From JABIDZ01 sp964402905 (GTDB lineage: Archaea > Iainarchaeota > Iainarchaeia > Iainarchaeales > JAAZKV01), in assembly GCA_964402905.1 (NCBI GenBank), contig CAYODU010000005.1, forward strand, positions 1 through 32,281: DNA of 32,281 nucleotides, read 5' to 3'. Position 1 is the stretch's first letter. The number at the start of each line of letters is the position of its first letter. Below are positions 7,223 through 14,942 of the stretch, piece by piece. Below the pieces are notes generated by a model. That model saw only the letters and a list, made by a program, of their open reading frames with translations, made no database searches and was not told the DNA's origin. The position numbers were made by a program, and so were the translations under genes.

Positions 7223-7849
7223 ATGAAACAAAAAGCACTTCTTCTTTTGAGCGGAGGAATAGACAGTCCGGTAGCAGGTTTGTTTGCAAAACAAAAAGGT
7301 TTTGATTTAGAAGCAATTCATTTCTCACAAGAACCTTTCACTGATAATACTCCTGAAAAAAAGTCTTTAGCATCAGCAAAAAAACTTGGACTAAAAGAAA
7401 TGATTGTTGTTAATATCGGACAAGAACTAAAAACAATTACCGATGTTACATACAGAGAATACTATTTTATCTTAATGAAAAGACTAATGATAAAAATAAG
7501 TGAGAAAATCGCAGAAAAAAAAGGAATTTCTTTTCTTATAACCGGTGAGAGTATGGGACAAGTTTCTTCACAAACTTTAAGCAATTTGAATAATATTAAT
7601 AATTCTGTTAAAATAGAAATTTTGCGTCCGCTGATTTTTATGAACAAACAAGAGATAGTTGATGAAAGCATAAAACAAGGCTTTTTTGAAATATCAAAGG
7701 GAAGAGAAATGTGTGATGTTCTTGCCAGCGGAAAACCAAAAACTATTTCAAAAATAAACAAAGTTTTAGTGGAAGAAAAGAAGTGCAAAATGGATCTTTT
7801 GGTAAAAAGTTCTTTGAAAAATGTTCGAATAGAAAAAATTGTGGATTAA
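7223..7849 (+). CDS. stand-alone ThiI-type PP-loop domain (tRNA 4-thiouridine synthase catalytic half)
   Basis: ThiI adenylates U8 of tRNA and inserts sulfur to give 4-thiouridine, and in many organisms also supplies sulfur for thiamine. Normal ThiI is ferredoxin-like domain, THUMP, then PP-loop domain. This 208-residue protein is only the last part. It has the PP-loop SGGIDSP at 10-16, the family signature TGESMGQVSSQTL near 107-119, RPLIFMNKQEIVDESIKQGF, and EMCDVLASGKP, whose Cys164 aligns with the catalytic Cys344 of E. coli ThiI. There is no rhodanese domain and no CxxC. The tRNA-binding THUMP part is missing here but is encoded separately at 22731-23594. ATG 7223 is chosen because the PP-loop strand starts directly after it; the TTG at 7205 adds an unexplained SNYFF. 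Confidence 0.88.
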   Translation: MKQKALLLLSGGIDSPVAGLFAKQKGFDLEAIHFSQEPFTDNTPEKKSLASAKKLGLKEMIVVNIGQELKTITDVTYREYYFILMKRLMIKISEKIAEKKGISFLITGESMGQVSSQTLSNLNNINNSVKIEILRPLIFMNKQEIVDESIKQGFFEISKGREMCDVLASGKPKTISKINKVLVEEKKCKMDLLVKSSLKNVRIEKIVD

Positions 7850-7943
7850 GTGAAAAACAAATACAAATAAACTTAAATAACCAAAACAACAATCCTATAG
7901 TATTGCAAATAGGAATACATTAGAAAATTAAAGAATGATTTTT

Positions 7944-8249
7944 ATGGAACTAAAAGACTTTACTGGAAGACCTTGTTCGAGTAAGGTAAGCTACGAATTC
8001 TTTCCAAAGAAAAAAGTTAAAATTGATTTGGAGAAAGCGAGTGAAGAAATTAAAAAAATTGCAAAAATAGAAATCAATTCCAAAGTGCTTTTAATGATAA
8101 ATGCTTTTGACAAAACAATTTCTATTTTTTCTAATGGAAAAATTCTTGTACGTGGAGAGAACGATGAAAAAGAAGCACGCAAAATAGCAGAGAAAATTGT
8201 TTCAAAATTAAATGAAAGCGTTCAAGAAAAAAAAGGATTGTTTGGGTGA
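7944..8249 (+). CDS. small protein resembling a single TATA-binding-protein repeat
   Basis: This 101-residue protein aligns by eye with one of the two repeats of TBP. A strand (SSKVSYEFFPKKKVKIDLEK) is followed by a helix (ASEEIKKIAK), strands (KVLLMINAFDKTISIFSNGK) and ILVRGENDEKEARKIAEKIV. The last part mirrors the TBP pattern of IFxSGKMVxTGAKSEEEA followed by a basic helix. True TBP has two such repeats (about 180 residues), so this would be a half-length version that could only work as a dimer or in another role. ATG 7944 is preferred because TGAT lies four bases before it. Four bases separate it from the next small membrane-protein gene, so the two are probably co-translated. Function unknown. 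Confidence 0.65.
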   Translation: MELKDFTGRPCSSKVSYEFFPKKKVKIDLEKASEEIKKIAKIEINSKVLLMINAFDKTISIFSNGKILVRGENDEKEARKIAEKIVSKLNESVQEKKGLFG

Positions 8250-8253
8250 AAAA

Positions 8254-8451
8254 ATGAAAAACAAAGAATTCTATATTTTTTTTATTCCAATGTTTGCAAT
8301 AGGTGCACTTTTTATTTATCTTCCATTCATACTACAAATAATTTTTCCTTTTAACTTAATCCCAATAATAATCGGAATACTTTTTTTAATCGTAGATATC
8401 TTCGCACTCCTAGTGCAATATGTCAACTGGAGATATTACAAAGAAGAATAA
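8254..8451 (+). CDS. small two-helix membrane protein
   Basis: The product is 65 residues with two strongly hydrophobic segments, about residues 6-29 (FYIFFIPMFAIGALFIYLPF) and 33-54 (FNLIPIIIGILFLIVDIFAL), and a short charged C-terminus (NWRYYKEE). GGTGA lies four bases before ATG 8254 and overlaps the stop codon of the TBP-like gene, indicating translational coupling. An upstream in-frame ATG at 8212 would overlap the previous gene and has no ribosome binding site. The family was not recognised. Confidence 0.75.
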   Translation: MKNKEFYIFFIPMFAIGALFIYLPFILQIIFPFNLIPIIIGILFLIVDIFALLVQYVNWRYYKEE

Positions 8452-8582
8452 AAAATATACAAATTAATGGTAAAGAAATAATAAATAAAAAAATAAAATA
8501 GAAGAAAAGCAAAAAAAATAGTTCAGAGAAAAAAGAATATTAATAAAAAAAGAAGACAACATTATTTGTTTGGTGAATTACT

Positions 8583-8996
8583 TTGGAAAACTGTATTTTT
8601 TGTAAGTTTGCAAACGGAGAAATCCAGTTAACAAAGATTTTTGAAAATGAGAAATACTTGGCTTTCCTGGACATTAACCCAATGCACCCAGGGCACACAC
8701 TGCTGATTCCGAAAAAGCATGTGGATTATATTTTTGATTTAAACGACAAAGATTTCTGCGATTACTTTCTGACCGCAAAAAAAATTAGTTTCGGCTTAAA
8801 AAATGCAATGAAAACAGAGAAAGTTGGCATTGCAGTAGAGGGCTTCCTTATAAGACACGCCCACATACATCTAATCCCTATTAACAAAGGTGAATCGATA
8901 GACCCCTGCCTGCAAAAACCGGCTAAAGCAGAGGAACTGAAAAAAAATGCTGAAAAAATCCGTGCCGAATTAGAGAAAATTGATTTGAAAAAATAA
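8583..8996 (+). CDS. HIT-family nucleotide hydrolase/transferase
   Basis: HIT proteins hydrolyse nucleotide phosphoramidates and related adenylylated compounds. The 137-residue protein starts with the zinc-binding ENCIFCKFANGE segment (C4, C7), then the core NEKYLAFLDINPMHPGHTLL, and the histidine triad H92-A-H94-I-H96-LIP with the nucleophilic middle histidine. The tail is a basic helix. The start is TTG 8583, supported by GGTGA at 8572-8576 and by the usual HIT N-terminus. The residues between the first helix and the triad (VGIAVEGFLIRHAHIHLIP) lack the usual Asn-x-Gly before the triad, a mild deviation. It stands alone, with AT-rich spacers on each side. Confidence 0.92.
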   Translation: MENCIFCKFANGEIQLTKIFENEKYLAFLDINPMHPGHTLLIPKKHVDYIFDLNDKDFCDYFLTAKKISFGLKNAMKTEKVGIAVEGFLIRHAHIHLIPINKGESIDPCLQKPAKAEELKKNAEKIRAELEKIDLKK

Positions 8997-8998
8997 AA

Positions 8999-9026
8999 AA
9001 AAGCTTTACTGGTTTGCTTTTCATTT
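8999..9026 (+). terminator. possible terminator after the HIT gene
   Basis: AAAAGC pairs with GCTTTT across an 11-base loop just after the HIT stop codon, followed by a T-rich stretch. The short stem makes this tentative. The remaining spacer up to MCM (to 9163) shows no gene or clear structure. Confidence 0.35.
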
Positions 9027-9163
9027 TTCCATGTTATGTAATGCTTCATTATTCTAACCAAGAAAGTATTAATGTATGAATGGGCTATTAATATAAGTTT
9101 TTAAAAAAAATCCCACACTATTTTCTCAACACACCGGCATAAAGCTACGAGAATGCTTTTATT

Positions 9164-9172
9164 GCTTTAAAA
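9164..9172 (+). promoter_or_regulatory. TATA box for mcm
   Basis: CTTTAAAAC lies about 25 bases before position 9193, placing transcription start next to GTGAT (9193-9197), the ribosome binding site for ATG 9202. Confidence 0.5.
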
Positions 9173-9201
9173 CAAGTAATTTGTCAGATTAAGTGATAAG
9201 A

Positions 9202-11316
9202 ATGGATTTAAACCTAGAAGAAATCGAGAAACGTGAGTCAAGTCCTTTCGTCGAAAGGTTTGAAGAATTCTTTAATATTGAGTACAAGAAACAAATAGAG
9301 AAAATAATTGAATCTTACCCCGAAAAAAGAACTCTTGTAGTTGATTTTAAGTCTCTTGAAAAATTTGATCCTATTCTAGCAGATGAATTACTTGAAAGTC
9401 CTGATTCTGTTCTAGAAGCAGCAAAGAGCGCTATACAAGAAGTAAATATTCCTTCGCTTAATGTTGAATCCTTTAATCCACATATTCGTTTTTCTAATCT
9501 TCCAAAAGACAGAGAAATTGATATACGTGGAATAAGTTCCAAACATATTGGACAAATGATTTGTCTTGAGGGACTAGTAAGACAAATAACTGATGTTTTG
9601 CCCAGATTACAAATGGCTGTTTGGAAGTGTAGGCGATGCGGAAACATTTACAAAATACCTCAAGAAAAACAATTAATTAAAATGCCTTCAATGTGCGAGT
9701 GCCACTCAAGAGATTTTGAACTTGTTGAAGAAAAAAGTACTTTTACAGATTACCAAAAAATACAGATACAAGAACCCCTTGAAAAATTAAAGGGACACGA
9801 ACAAGCTGTTTACATTGATGTTTATGTTAGCGATGATTTAGTAAACAAAGTTTCTGCTGGAGACAAAACAAAATTTGTCGGAGTGCTTAGACTTGTTCCC
9901 CCACAAAAAGATAAGAAAACAATTTATGGTAGATTCATTGAAGTGAATTATCTTGAAGAAACTCAAAAAGAATTTTCTGAAATTGATGTTACAAAAGAAG
10001 AGGAAGAAGCAATAAGAAAACTTTCAGTGGATCCTGAAATATATCATACTCTTGTTGAAAGTATTGCTCCTGCAATTTATGGACACGAAACAGTGAAAGA
10101 AAGTATTGTTCTACAATTGTTTGGAGGAGTAACAAAGTATTTGCCAAACGAACAAACCATTAGAGGAAATGTTCACGTTTTATTAATTGGGGACCCTGGT
10201 TGTGGAAAATCACAATTACTTCAAGCAACTAACAGTATTGCGCCAAAAAGTATTTACATCAGTGGAAAAACTACTTCAGGAGTAGGTTTGACAGCAAGTG
10301 CAGTTAAAGATGAATTTGGTGAAGGCGGTTGGACACTAAAAGCCGGTGCACTTGTTTTGAGCAGTGGCGGAATATGCATGGCAGATGAATTAGATAAAAT
10401 GGATCCACAAGATAGAAGTGCTTTGCACGAAGCAATGGAACAAGGAATGATTAGTGTTGCAAAAGCAGGTATTGTTACTCGCTTTAAAGCAGATACTTCT
10501 TTACTTGCTGCAGCAAATCCAAAATTTTCTCGCTTTGATAAATTCCAGCCTTTTTTAGAACAAATCGATTTGCCAGCATCACTAATATCAAGATTTGATT
10601 TATTTTTCATGATAAGAGATATTTTGGATAGAACAATGGACGAAAAAATAGCTGGACACATATTGATAACCCACCAAAGTGGAGAAAAATTAAGACAAGC
10701 AAAACAAAAAGGAACTGCGCTCTCAAAAGAAGACAAAGAAAAGATTGATGAAATTACAAAACCAAAGGTTGATGGGGCTCTTTTAAGAAAATACATTTCT
10801 TTCGCAAGACAAAAATGTTTTCCGATTCTAAGCGAAGAAGCAATAGGAATGATAACTAATTTTTATGTTAGTTTAAGAGATCAAGGAAGACAGCAAGGAA
10901 GTTACACAGCAACTGCAAGACAACTTGAAGGACTTGTGCGTTTAGCCGAAGCGAGTGCAAAAGTAAAACTAAAAGACGTTGTTGAAGCAGAGGACGCTGA
11001 AAGAGCAATAACCCTTGTGAAAAAATCTTTGGAAGAAACAGTTACAGATCCTGAAACAGGAAAAATAGATATTGATATTGTAACAAGCGGAGTAACTCAC
11101 GCAAAACAAAACGCTTTATCACTTGTACTAAGAATAGTTAAAGATGCAATGAACGAAGGAATTGACATGGTTCCAATAGAACAAGTAGTTGCAGAAGGAA
11201 TAGAAAAGGGACTTGATGAAGGAAAAATAAATTCTGCAATAGAAGAACTAGAGAAAAAAGGAGAAATATACAAACCAAGACACCATTATTTAAAACCCAC
11301 AAAAAAATCAAACTAA
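9202..11316 (+). CDS. mcm: replicative DNA helicase MCM
   Basis: MCM forms the hexameric 3'-to-5' replicative helicase of archaea. The 704-residue protein shows an N-terminal OB-fold/helical region with a zinc site near residues 143-173 (CRRCGN ... CECH), the Walker A motif GDPGCGKSQLL at about 330, the helix-2 insert (GKTTSGVGLTASAVKDEFGE), Walker B GGICMADELDKM at about 390, sensor 1 in AAANPKFSRFDK and the arginine finger SRFDLFF near 462. A C-terminal winged helix ends the protein (EEVTD...KGEIYKPRHHYLKP region). No intein is present. ATG 9202 is preferred over GTG 9193, since the GTG forms part of the GTGAT ribosome binding site. It has its own TATA box. Confidence 0.97.
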   Translation: MDLNLEEIEKRESSPFVERFEEFFNIEYKKQIEKIIESYPEKRTLVVDFKSLEKFDPILADELLESPDSVLEAAKSAIQEVNIPSLNVESFNPHIRFSNLPKDREIDIRGISSKHIGQMICLEGLVRQITDVLPRLQMAVWKCRRCGNIYKIPQEKQLIKMPSMCECHSRDFELVEEKSTFTDYQKIQIQEPLEKLKGHEQAVYIDVYVSDDLVNKVSAGDKTKFVGVLRLVPPQKDKKTIYGRFIEVNYLEETQKEFSEIDVTKEEEEAIRKLSVDPEIYHTLVESIAPAIYGHETVKESIVLQLFGGVTKYLPNEQTIRGNVHVLLIGDPGCGKSQLLQATNSIAPKSIYISGKTTSGVGLTASAVKDEFGEGGWTLKAGALVLSSGGICMADELDKMDPQDRSALHEAMEQGMISVAKAGIVTRFKADTSLLAAANPKFSRFDKFQPFLEQIDLPASLISRFDLFFMIRDILDRTMDEKIAGHILITHQSGEKLRQAKQKGTALSKEDKEKIDEITKPKVDGALLRKYISFARQKCFPILSEEAIGMITNFYVSLRDQGRQQGSYTATARQLEGLVRLAEASAKVKLKDVVEAEDAERAITLVKKSLEETVTDPETGKIDIDIVTSGVTHAKQNALSLVLRIVKDAMNEGIDMVPIEQVVAEGIEKGLDEGKINSAIEELEKKGEIYKPRHHYLKPTKKSN

Positions 11317-11402
11317 ATATAAAAGCAAAAGCTATTTTTGAGCAAAAAACAAAAAAAGCCCTTTTGAGATTACTTTAAAAAAAGAAAACCGTTACTCTTA
11401 AT

Positions 11403-12356
11403 ATGGCAAAAATGAAGAAAAATAAAAAACAGACTTTTTCCAAAACAAAGAAAAGAAAAATAAAAAATAAATTGCCAGTTATTACAGAAAAAATAAAACA
11501 AAAAGATGAATCAAGTCCAACTCAAAAAAATAAAGAAGAAGTTGGGTGGCTAAATATACGAGTATTTGTTTTACTTGGAATAATTTTTCTTATAACACAA
11601 GTAATAGGATTATTTGTTGCAAATTCTTTAATCGCACAAGGATTTGCACAAGCTCCATTTACTGATGATATTAATGATCCGCTTAATTCAATCTATCTAT
11701 TTTTTGTAATAATAGGAATGACTATTGCAATACTCTTGGCACTGAGATTTAAACGACAAAGAAACTTTTTATGGATAATTGAAGCACTAGCAATATTTGT
11801 AACATCAACAGTTGTTTTTAGTTCATTCATTTTTGATGATTTAATTGTATTACTCTTAGCGATATTGATACTAGTGTGGAGATACACTCACAGAAAAAGT
11901 GTTTGGTTTAGAGACATTGTGGGAATAATTGCTATTGCGGGTGCTGGAAGTTTTATTGGAATTTCTTTAGGAATAATCCCAATTATAATTTTCATAATAA
12001 TTCTAGCAACATATGATATGATTGCTGTGTTTGGAACAAAACACATGTTAACAATCGGCAAAAGTGTTGTGAAAAATAATTTTGCATTTACTATCGCGAT
12101 GCCCACAAAAAAACATACTTTTGAACTTGGAAACGGGGATCTTGTTATTCCCCTAATGACGGCTTCAAGTGTACTTGCAAACGGTTTTTTTGCAAATAAT
12201 ATTCTCGTTGCAGGAATGGTTCTAGTCGCAAGTTTTATTGGATTAGTAATAAGTATTTATATTGTATCAGTAAAAAAAATTGCTTTACCCGCACTGCCAC
12301 CACAAACAGTATTGATGTTAGTTGTTTTATTCTTAGCAATGTTAATAGGATTGTGA
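11403..12356 (+). CDS. presenilin/signal-peptide-peptidase-like intramembrane aspartyl protease
   Basis: Archaeal presenilin homologues cleave transmembrane helices using two buried aspartates. The 317-residue protein has about nine hydrophobic segments and the three family signatures: YD in LATYDMIAVFGTKHM (Asp205), GxGD in LGNGDLVIPL (Asp246), and PAL in ALPALPPQ near 295-300. The first 45 residues are a hydrophilic Lys-rich tail, probably cytosolic. A TATA box (CTTTAAAAAA, 11373-11382) precedes ATG 11403 by 21-30 bases. The next gene starts four bases after its stop codon, so the two are likely co-translated. Substrates are unknown. Confidence 0.93.
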   Translation: MAKMKKNKKQTFSKTKKRKIKNKLPVITEKIKQKDESSPTQKNKEEVGWLNIRVFVLLGIIFLITQVIGLFVANSLIAQGFAQAPFTDDINDPLNSIYLFFVIIGMTIAILLALRFKRQRNFLWIIEALAIFVTSTVVFSSFIFDDLIVLLLAILILVWRYTHRKSVWFRDIVGIIAIAGAGSFIGISLGIIPIIIFIIILATYDMIAVFGTKHMLTIGKSVVKNNFAFTIAMPTKKHTFELGNGDLVIPLMTASSVLANGFFANNILVAGMVLVASFIGLVISIYIVSVKKIALPALPPQTVLMLVVLFLAMLIGL

Positions 12357-12360
12357 GAAA

Positions 12361-12885
12361 ATGATTCCAAGAAAAGAAAGAAATAGGGCAGTAACTACAA
12401 TAAGAGTTGCTAAGGCAACAACTTCACCAAAAAGGGGAAGAGCTACTATAAGAAATTTAAGCGGAAGCTGGGAAATAGGGGGAAGACTACAAAGCGAATT
12501 AACTCTTAGTCAATGGAGAGAAATATTCACGGAACCAAAAGTAGCTGAAGAAATAGTTCGAAGAACAGGAATACAACCAACGGTACTTAGAGACATTGCA
12601 ATAGACCGTGTAAGAGAAAGACAAGAATTACTTGAAATGCGAAAATGGTTTTTAGGAAATATTTTTATGTCATCAGTTCCAGCAAAAGAAAGACAAGAAT
12701 TCAGACGTGCAGTTAATGTTTGGTACCAAGCAATAGAACATAGAAGATTATTTAGTGATAAAAATGCAATTAAAGCAGCCAAGACAATTACAGGAACAAT
12801 TAAAAGAACTTTACCAAGATTTCCAATGATGAATATTGAGGAATATGTTCTTTTACAAAGAGTAACTGTTGGAATGGTGCCCTAG
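12361..12885 (+). CDS. basic helical protein of unknown function
   Basis: This 174-residue protein is not recognised. It begins with a basic, probably unstructured stretch of about 35 residues (ending TSPKRGRATIRNLSG). The remainder is rich in amphipathic helices: SELTLSQWREIFTEPKVAEE, a RDIAIDRVRERQELLEMRKW helix, and ERQEFRRAVNVWYQAIEHRR, with no transmembrane segment. It starts four bases after the presenilin-like protease, with TGTGA overlapping that gene's stop codon as ribosome binding site. This implies co-expression and perhaps a functional link to the protease, which is inference only. Confidence 0.75.
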   Translation: MIPRKERNRAVTTIRVAKATTSPKRGRATIRNLSGSWEIGGRLQSELTLSQWREIFTEPKVAEEIVRRTGIQPTVLRDIAIDRVRERQELLEMRKWFLGNIFMSSVPAKERQEFRRAVNVWYQAIEHRRLFSDKNAIKAAKTITGTIKRTLPRFPMMNIEEYVLLQRVTVGMVP

Positions 12886-12941
12886 TAAAGTAAAACTAAA
12901 AAAAATAAATAATAAAAATCAGTTAATTAAATAATTTTCAT

Positions 12942-13451
12942 TTAACCACCAGCAAATATTTGTATCAAAAATGTTACTCCAAAGTAACCTGCATAAGAAA
13001 GAATAATGTAGCGTGGTGTTTTTCCAAGTAAACAACCAATGAAAAACTTTTTCTTAGAGTATTTTGAGAGCCCAGCAGCGATTCCAATTAAATCAAATGG
13101 AAGCGGAGTAAAAGCAAAGAAAGCTATTAGCGGAATACCTATTTGTTCAAGCTTGTCTTTTAACAAAGAAAGTTTTTGACTTTCATTTTTTTTCATTGAT
13201 TCAAAAGTACTTATCCCAGCCAAACCAACAAAGTAACCACTCATTTCCCCAATTGCTGCTCCAACTGCCACAATTATTCCAAGTAACAAAGGAGATAGAA
13301 TTCCTAAACCAAAAAAATCTATTGCCGCTAAAGGGATTATAAATAAATCAATTGGGAGAGGTAAAAAAAGAGAAGCATTGGCAATTATCGAAGCAAAAAA
13401 TAATCCTATCGGTCCGATGGAAATAAGCAATTCGAAAAAACCTTCAAACAT
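12942..13451 (-). CDS. VTT/DedA-like (YqaA-type) membrane protein
   Basis: The 169-residue protein has hydrophobic segments near 8-30, 35-52, 55-75, 108-126 and 140-165. It carries the VTT-family features: an acidic GEMSGYFVGLAG re-entrant region and FAFTPLPFDLIGIAAGLSKYSKKKF, where the Pro-Leu-Pro and the Gly-x-x-x-(Y)-x-x-x-K/R-F are typical. VTT proteins (DedA, TMEM41B/VMP1) scramble or flip lipids and affect membrane homeostasis. It has its own TATA box on the minus strand (13472-13482) and diverges from aIF2-beta. The precise lipid activity cannot be inferred from this sequence. Confidence 0.85.
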   Translation of the reverse strand: MFEGFFELLISIGPIGLFFASIIANASLFLPLPIDLFIIPLAAIDFFGLGILSPLLLGIIVAVGAAIGEMSGYFVGLAGISTFESMKKNESQKLSLLKDKLEQIGIPLIAFFAFTPLPFDLIGIAAGLSKYSKKKFFIGCLLGKTPRYIILSYAGYFGVTFLIQIFAGG

Positions 13452-13471
13452 AAATTAAATATGAAACTTTC

Positions 13472-13505
13472 CTTTAAATAACTTTTCCTTAAGGAAGTAT
13501 ATTAA
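13472..13505. promoter_or_regulatory. divergent promoter region with a 12-bp palindrome
   Basis: On the minus strand a TATA box (TTATTTAAAGG, 13472-13482) lies 21-31 bases before the VTT start at 13451. On the plus strand GTATATTAA (13497-13505) precedes aIF2-beta. Between the two sits the perfect palindrome TTCCTTAAGGAA (13485-13496), positioned to influence both promoters. Its role as an operator is inferred. Confidence 0.4.
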
Positions 13506-13536
13506 GAAAAAGGGATAACTAAAAAAAGTGAGAAAA

Positions 13537-13947
13537 ATGGACATGAATTATGAAGAAATGCTTCAAAGAGCATATTTGAGTATACCAAAAAGCGCTTTGG
13601 AACACGAAAGATTTGAAATACCAAAAGTTGATTCATTTATACAAGGAAAAAAAACTATTGTAAAAGGATTTAATGCTTTAATGAAAGAAATGCGTAGAGA
13701 AACAAAACACTTTTTGAAGTACTTAACAAAAGAAACTGGTGCCCCAATAACTGAAGGCAATAATCAATTAACAATAAGCGGAAAAGTTGGTGCAATACAG
13801 CTAAACAAAATAATTGAAAATTATTTCACACAATTTGTTTTGTGTAGCGAATGCAAAAAACCTGATACAAAGATAATTACTCAAAACGGCACAAAATTAA
13901 TGAAATGCGAAGCATGCGGTGCAATAACCCCTGTAAAAGGGCTATAA
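13537..13947 (+). CDS. eif2B: translation initiation factor aIF2 subunit beta
   Basis: aIF2-beta is part of the heterotrimer that brings Met-tRNAi to the ribosome. The 136-residue protein has the N-terminal helix that contacts aIF2-gamma, the alpha/beta core (about 30-95; TIVKGFNALMKEMRRETKHF, then LKYLTKETGAPI) and a C-terminal zinc ribbon, CSEC...CEAC. This matches the normal archaeal length. ATG 13537 is preferred to GTG 13528, whose GTGA acts as ribosome binding site four bases upstream of the ATG. It is followed by DUF424 and then aIF1A, an order seen in other archaea. Confidence 0.95.
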   Translation: MDMNYEEMLQRAYLSIPKSALEHERFEIPKVDSFIQGKKTIVKGFNALMKEMRRETKHFLKYLTKETGAPITEGNNQLTISGKVGAIQLNKIIENYFTQFVLCSECKKPDTKIITQNGTKLMKCEACGAITPVKGL

Positions 13948-13995
13948 CAACAAAAATTTGCGCACAAAATTATTTTCTTTTTAGAAGTGCTGAAA

Positions 13996-14286
13996 ATGAT
14001 TGCAAAAAAACACGAATCAGATTATAATACAATTCTCGCAGTCTGCGACAAAGAACATATTGGGAAAACTTTTGAAGAAGGAAACATTTGTTTTACTGCT
14101 TCCCAAAGATTTTATGGCGGAGAAACAGTAAGCGAAAATGAACTCGTTGAAATGATCAAAGAAGCTAATTCAGTAAATCTTTTTGGAAACAAGTGCGTAG
14201 AAATCGCAGAAAAAAATGGATTAGTAAGCGAAAAACAAATAATAAAAATAAGCGGAGTAAAACACGCACAAATATACAAAATATAA
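13996..14286 (+). CDS. DUF424 family protein (COG2412)
   Basis: This 96-residue protein matches archaeal DUF424. It has the start MIAKKHESDYNTILAVCDKE, then GKTFEEGNICFTASQRFYGGE, where the G-x-x-(F/Y)-x-E-G and F-Y-G-G-E positions are typical, and a C-terminal VNLFGNKCVEIAEKNGLV with closing strands. Family members are commonly encoded beside aIF2-beta, as here, suggesting a translation-related role. No biochemical function is known to me. ATG 13996 is preferred over GTG 13987 because family members start at this Met. Confidence 0.85.
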   Translation: MIAKKHESDYNTILAVCDKEHIGKTFEEGNICFTASQRFYGGETVSENELVEMIKEANSVNLFGNKCVEIAEKNGLVSEKQIIKISGVKHAQIYKI

Positions 14287-14305
14287 AATGCTCCAATTGA
14301 CTTTC

Positions 14306-14452
14306 CCAAAAACTTTTGCAAAAGCAAAAAGGCTCCACACAATTTTCCCGAGGCTTTTTGCAAAAGCAAAAAGGCTCAAACACAGTTTCTTTTCGCGAGC
14401 CTTTTTTTAAAAGGCTCCACACAATTTTCGCGAGCCTTTTTTTAAAAGGCTC
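14306..14452. repeat. array of hairpin repeats between DUF424 and aIF1A
   Basis: About four degenerate units of roughly 35-47 bases occupy most of a 252-base gap. The last two contain an identical 21-base palindrome with 9-bp arms (GAGCCTTTT / AAAAGGCTC) around TTT, at 14397-14417 and 14432-14452. An earlier unit at 14350-14377 has 11-base arms with one mismatch around a CAAAAG loop, and the first (from about 14306) is a decayed half. Units are separated by a conserved linker CCACACAATTTTC(C/G)C, modified in one case. Because the linkers are conserved, this is not a CRISPR array. It may be a repeated terminator, an RNA processing or protein-binding site, or remnants of a small mobile repeat. 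Confidence 0.8.
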
Positions 14453-14538
14453 AATGAAAGCTTTTAAAAACACTTACAAATGGAAAATAATTAGGTGATA
14501 GAATAGCAAACTTTAACAGTCAAAAAAGAAAAAATGCG

Positions 14539-14868
14539 ATGCAAAAAACAAAGACTCAAAGTAATCCTGCAGTAGAACAGACTTTTGAAAGAGTAAGATT
14601 ACCCAAATCTAGTGAACTAGAACAGTTCGGAATAATAACACAATTAATGGGTTCAGATCAAGTGAAAGCGGTTTGCGAAGATGGAACCGAAAGACAATTA
14701 CGTATACCCGGAAAACTAAAGAAAAGGGTTTGGCTAAGAGAAAATGATATAATCATTTTGAAACTATGGGATTTCCAACCAAGTAAAGGGGATGTTGTTT
14801 GGAGATATCTTGGAAATCAAGTAATGTGGCTAAAAAGAAAAGGATGCTTAAATAAATTACCAATATAA
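14539..14868 (+). CDS. eif1A: translation initiation factor aIF1A
   Basis: aIF1A binds the small-subunit A site during initiation. The 109-residue protein has a short basic N-terminal tail and the S1-like OB-fold: VRLPKSSELEQFGIITQLMG, VKAVCEDGTERQLRIPGKLK, and RVWLRENDIIILKLWDFQPS with the terminal strand KGDVVWRYL. This is the usual archaeal length. ATG 14539 lies close to an out-of-frame ATG at 14534. A TATA-like GCTTTTAAAAA lies at about 14459-14469, downstream of the hairpin array, so the mRNA may carry a leader of around 50 bases containing GGTGAT (14494-14499) far from the start codon. That leader is unusual for this genome. Confidence 0.94.
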   Translation: MQKTKTQSNPAVEQTFERVRLPKSSELEQFGIITQLMGSDQVKAVCEDGTERQLRIPGKLKKRVWLRENDIIILKLWDFQPSKGDVVWRYLGNQVMWLKRKGCLNKLPI

Positions 14869-14942
14869 AAAACTTTTTTATCACCCAGAAAATTAAGTGC
14901 AATACATTTTTTTGTTATGATATATTTTGAAGAGTTGTTTTA

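Noticed and set aside
7893..7914. 6-bp inverted repeat TCCTAT/ATAGGA before the TBP-like gene
   Set aside because: Too short to distinguish from chance in AT-rich DNA.
8997..9163. possible small RNA in the HIT-MCM gap
   Set aside because: No C/D box pair, stable fold or ORF was found apart from a weak terminator.
10254..10796. 180-residue minus-strand ORF
   Set aside because: It lies entirely within the MCM gene, antisense to its conserved ATPase motifs.
14306..14452. CRISPR array
   Set aside because: Spacer-like segments are nearly identical, repeats are degenerate, there are only about four units and no cas genes are near.
14165..14473. 102-residue minus-strand ORF with repeated EPFCFCK-like units
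   Set aside because: It is a translation of the hairpin array and its repeat pattern follows the palindromes; no promoter or ribosome binding site, and it overlaps DUF424 on the other strand.
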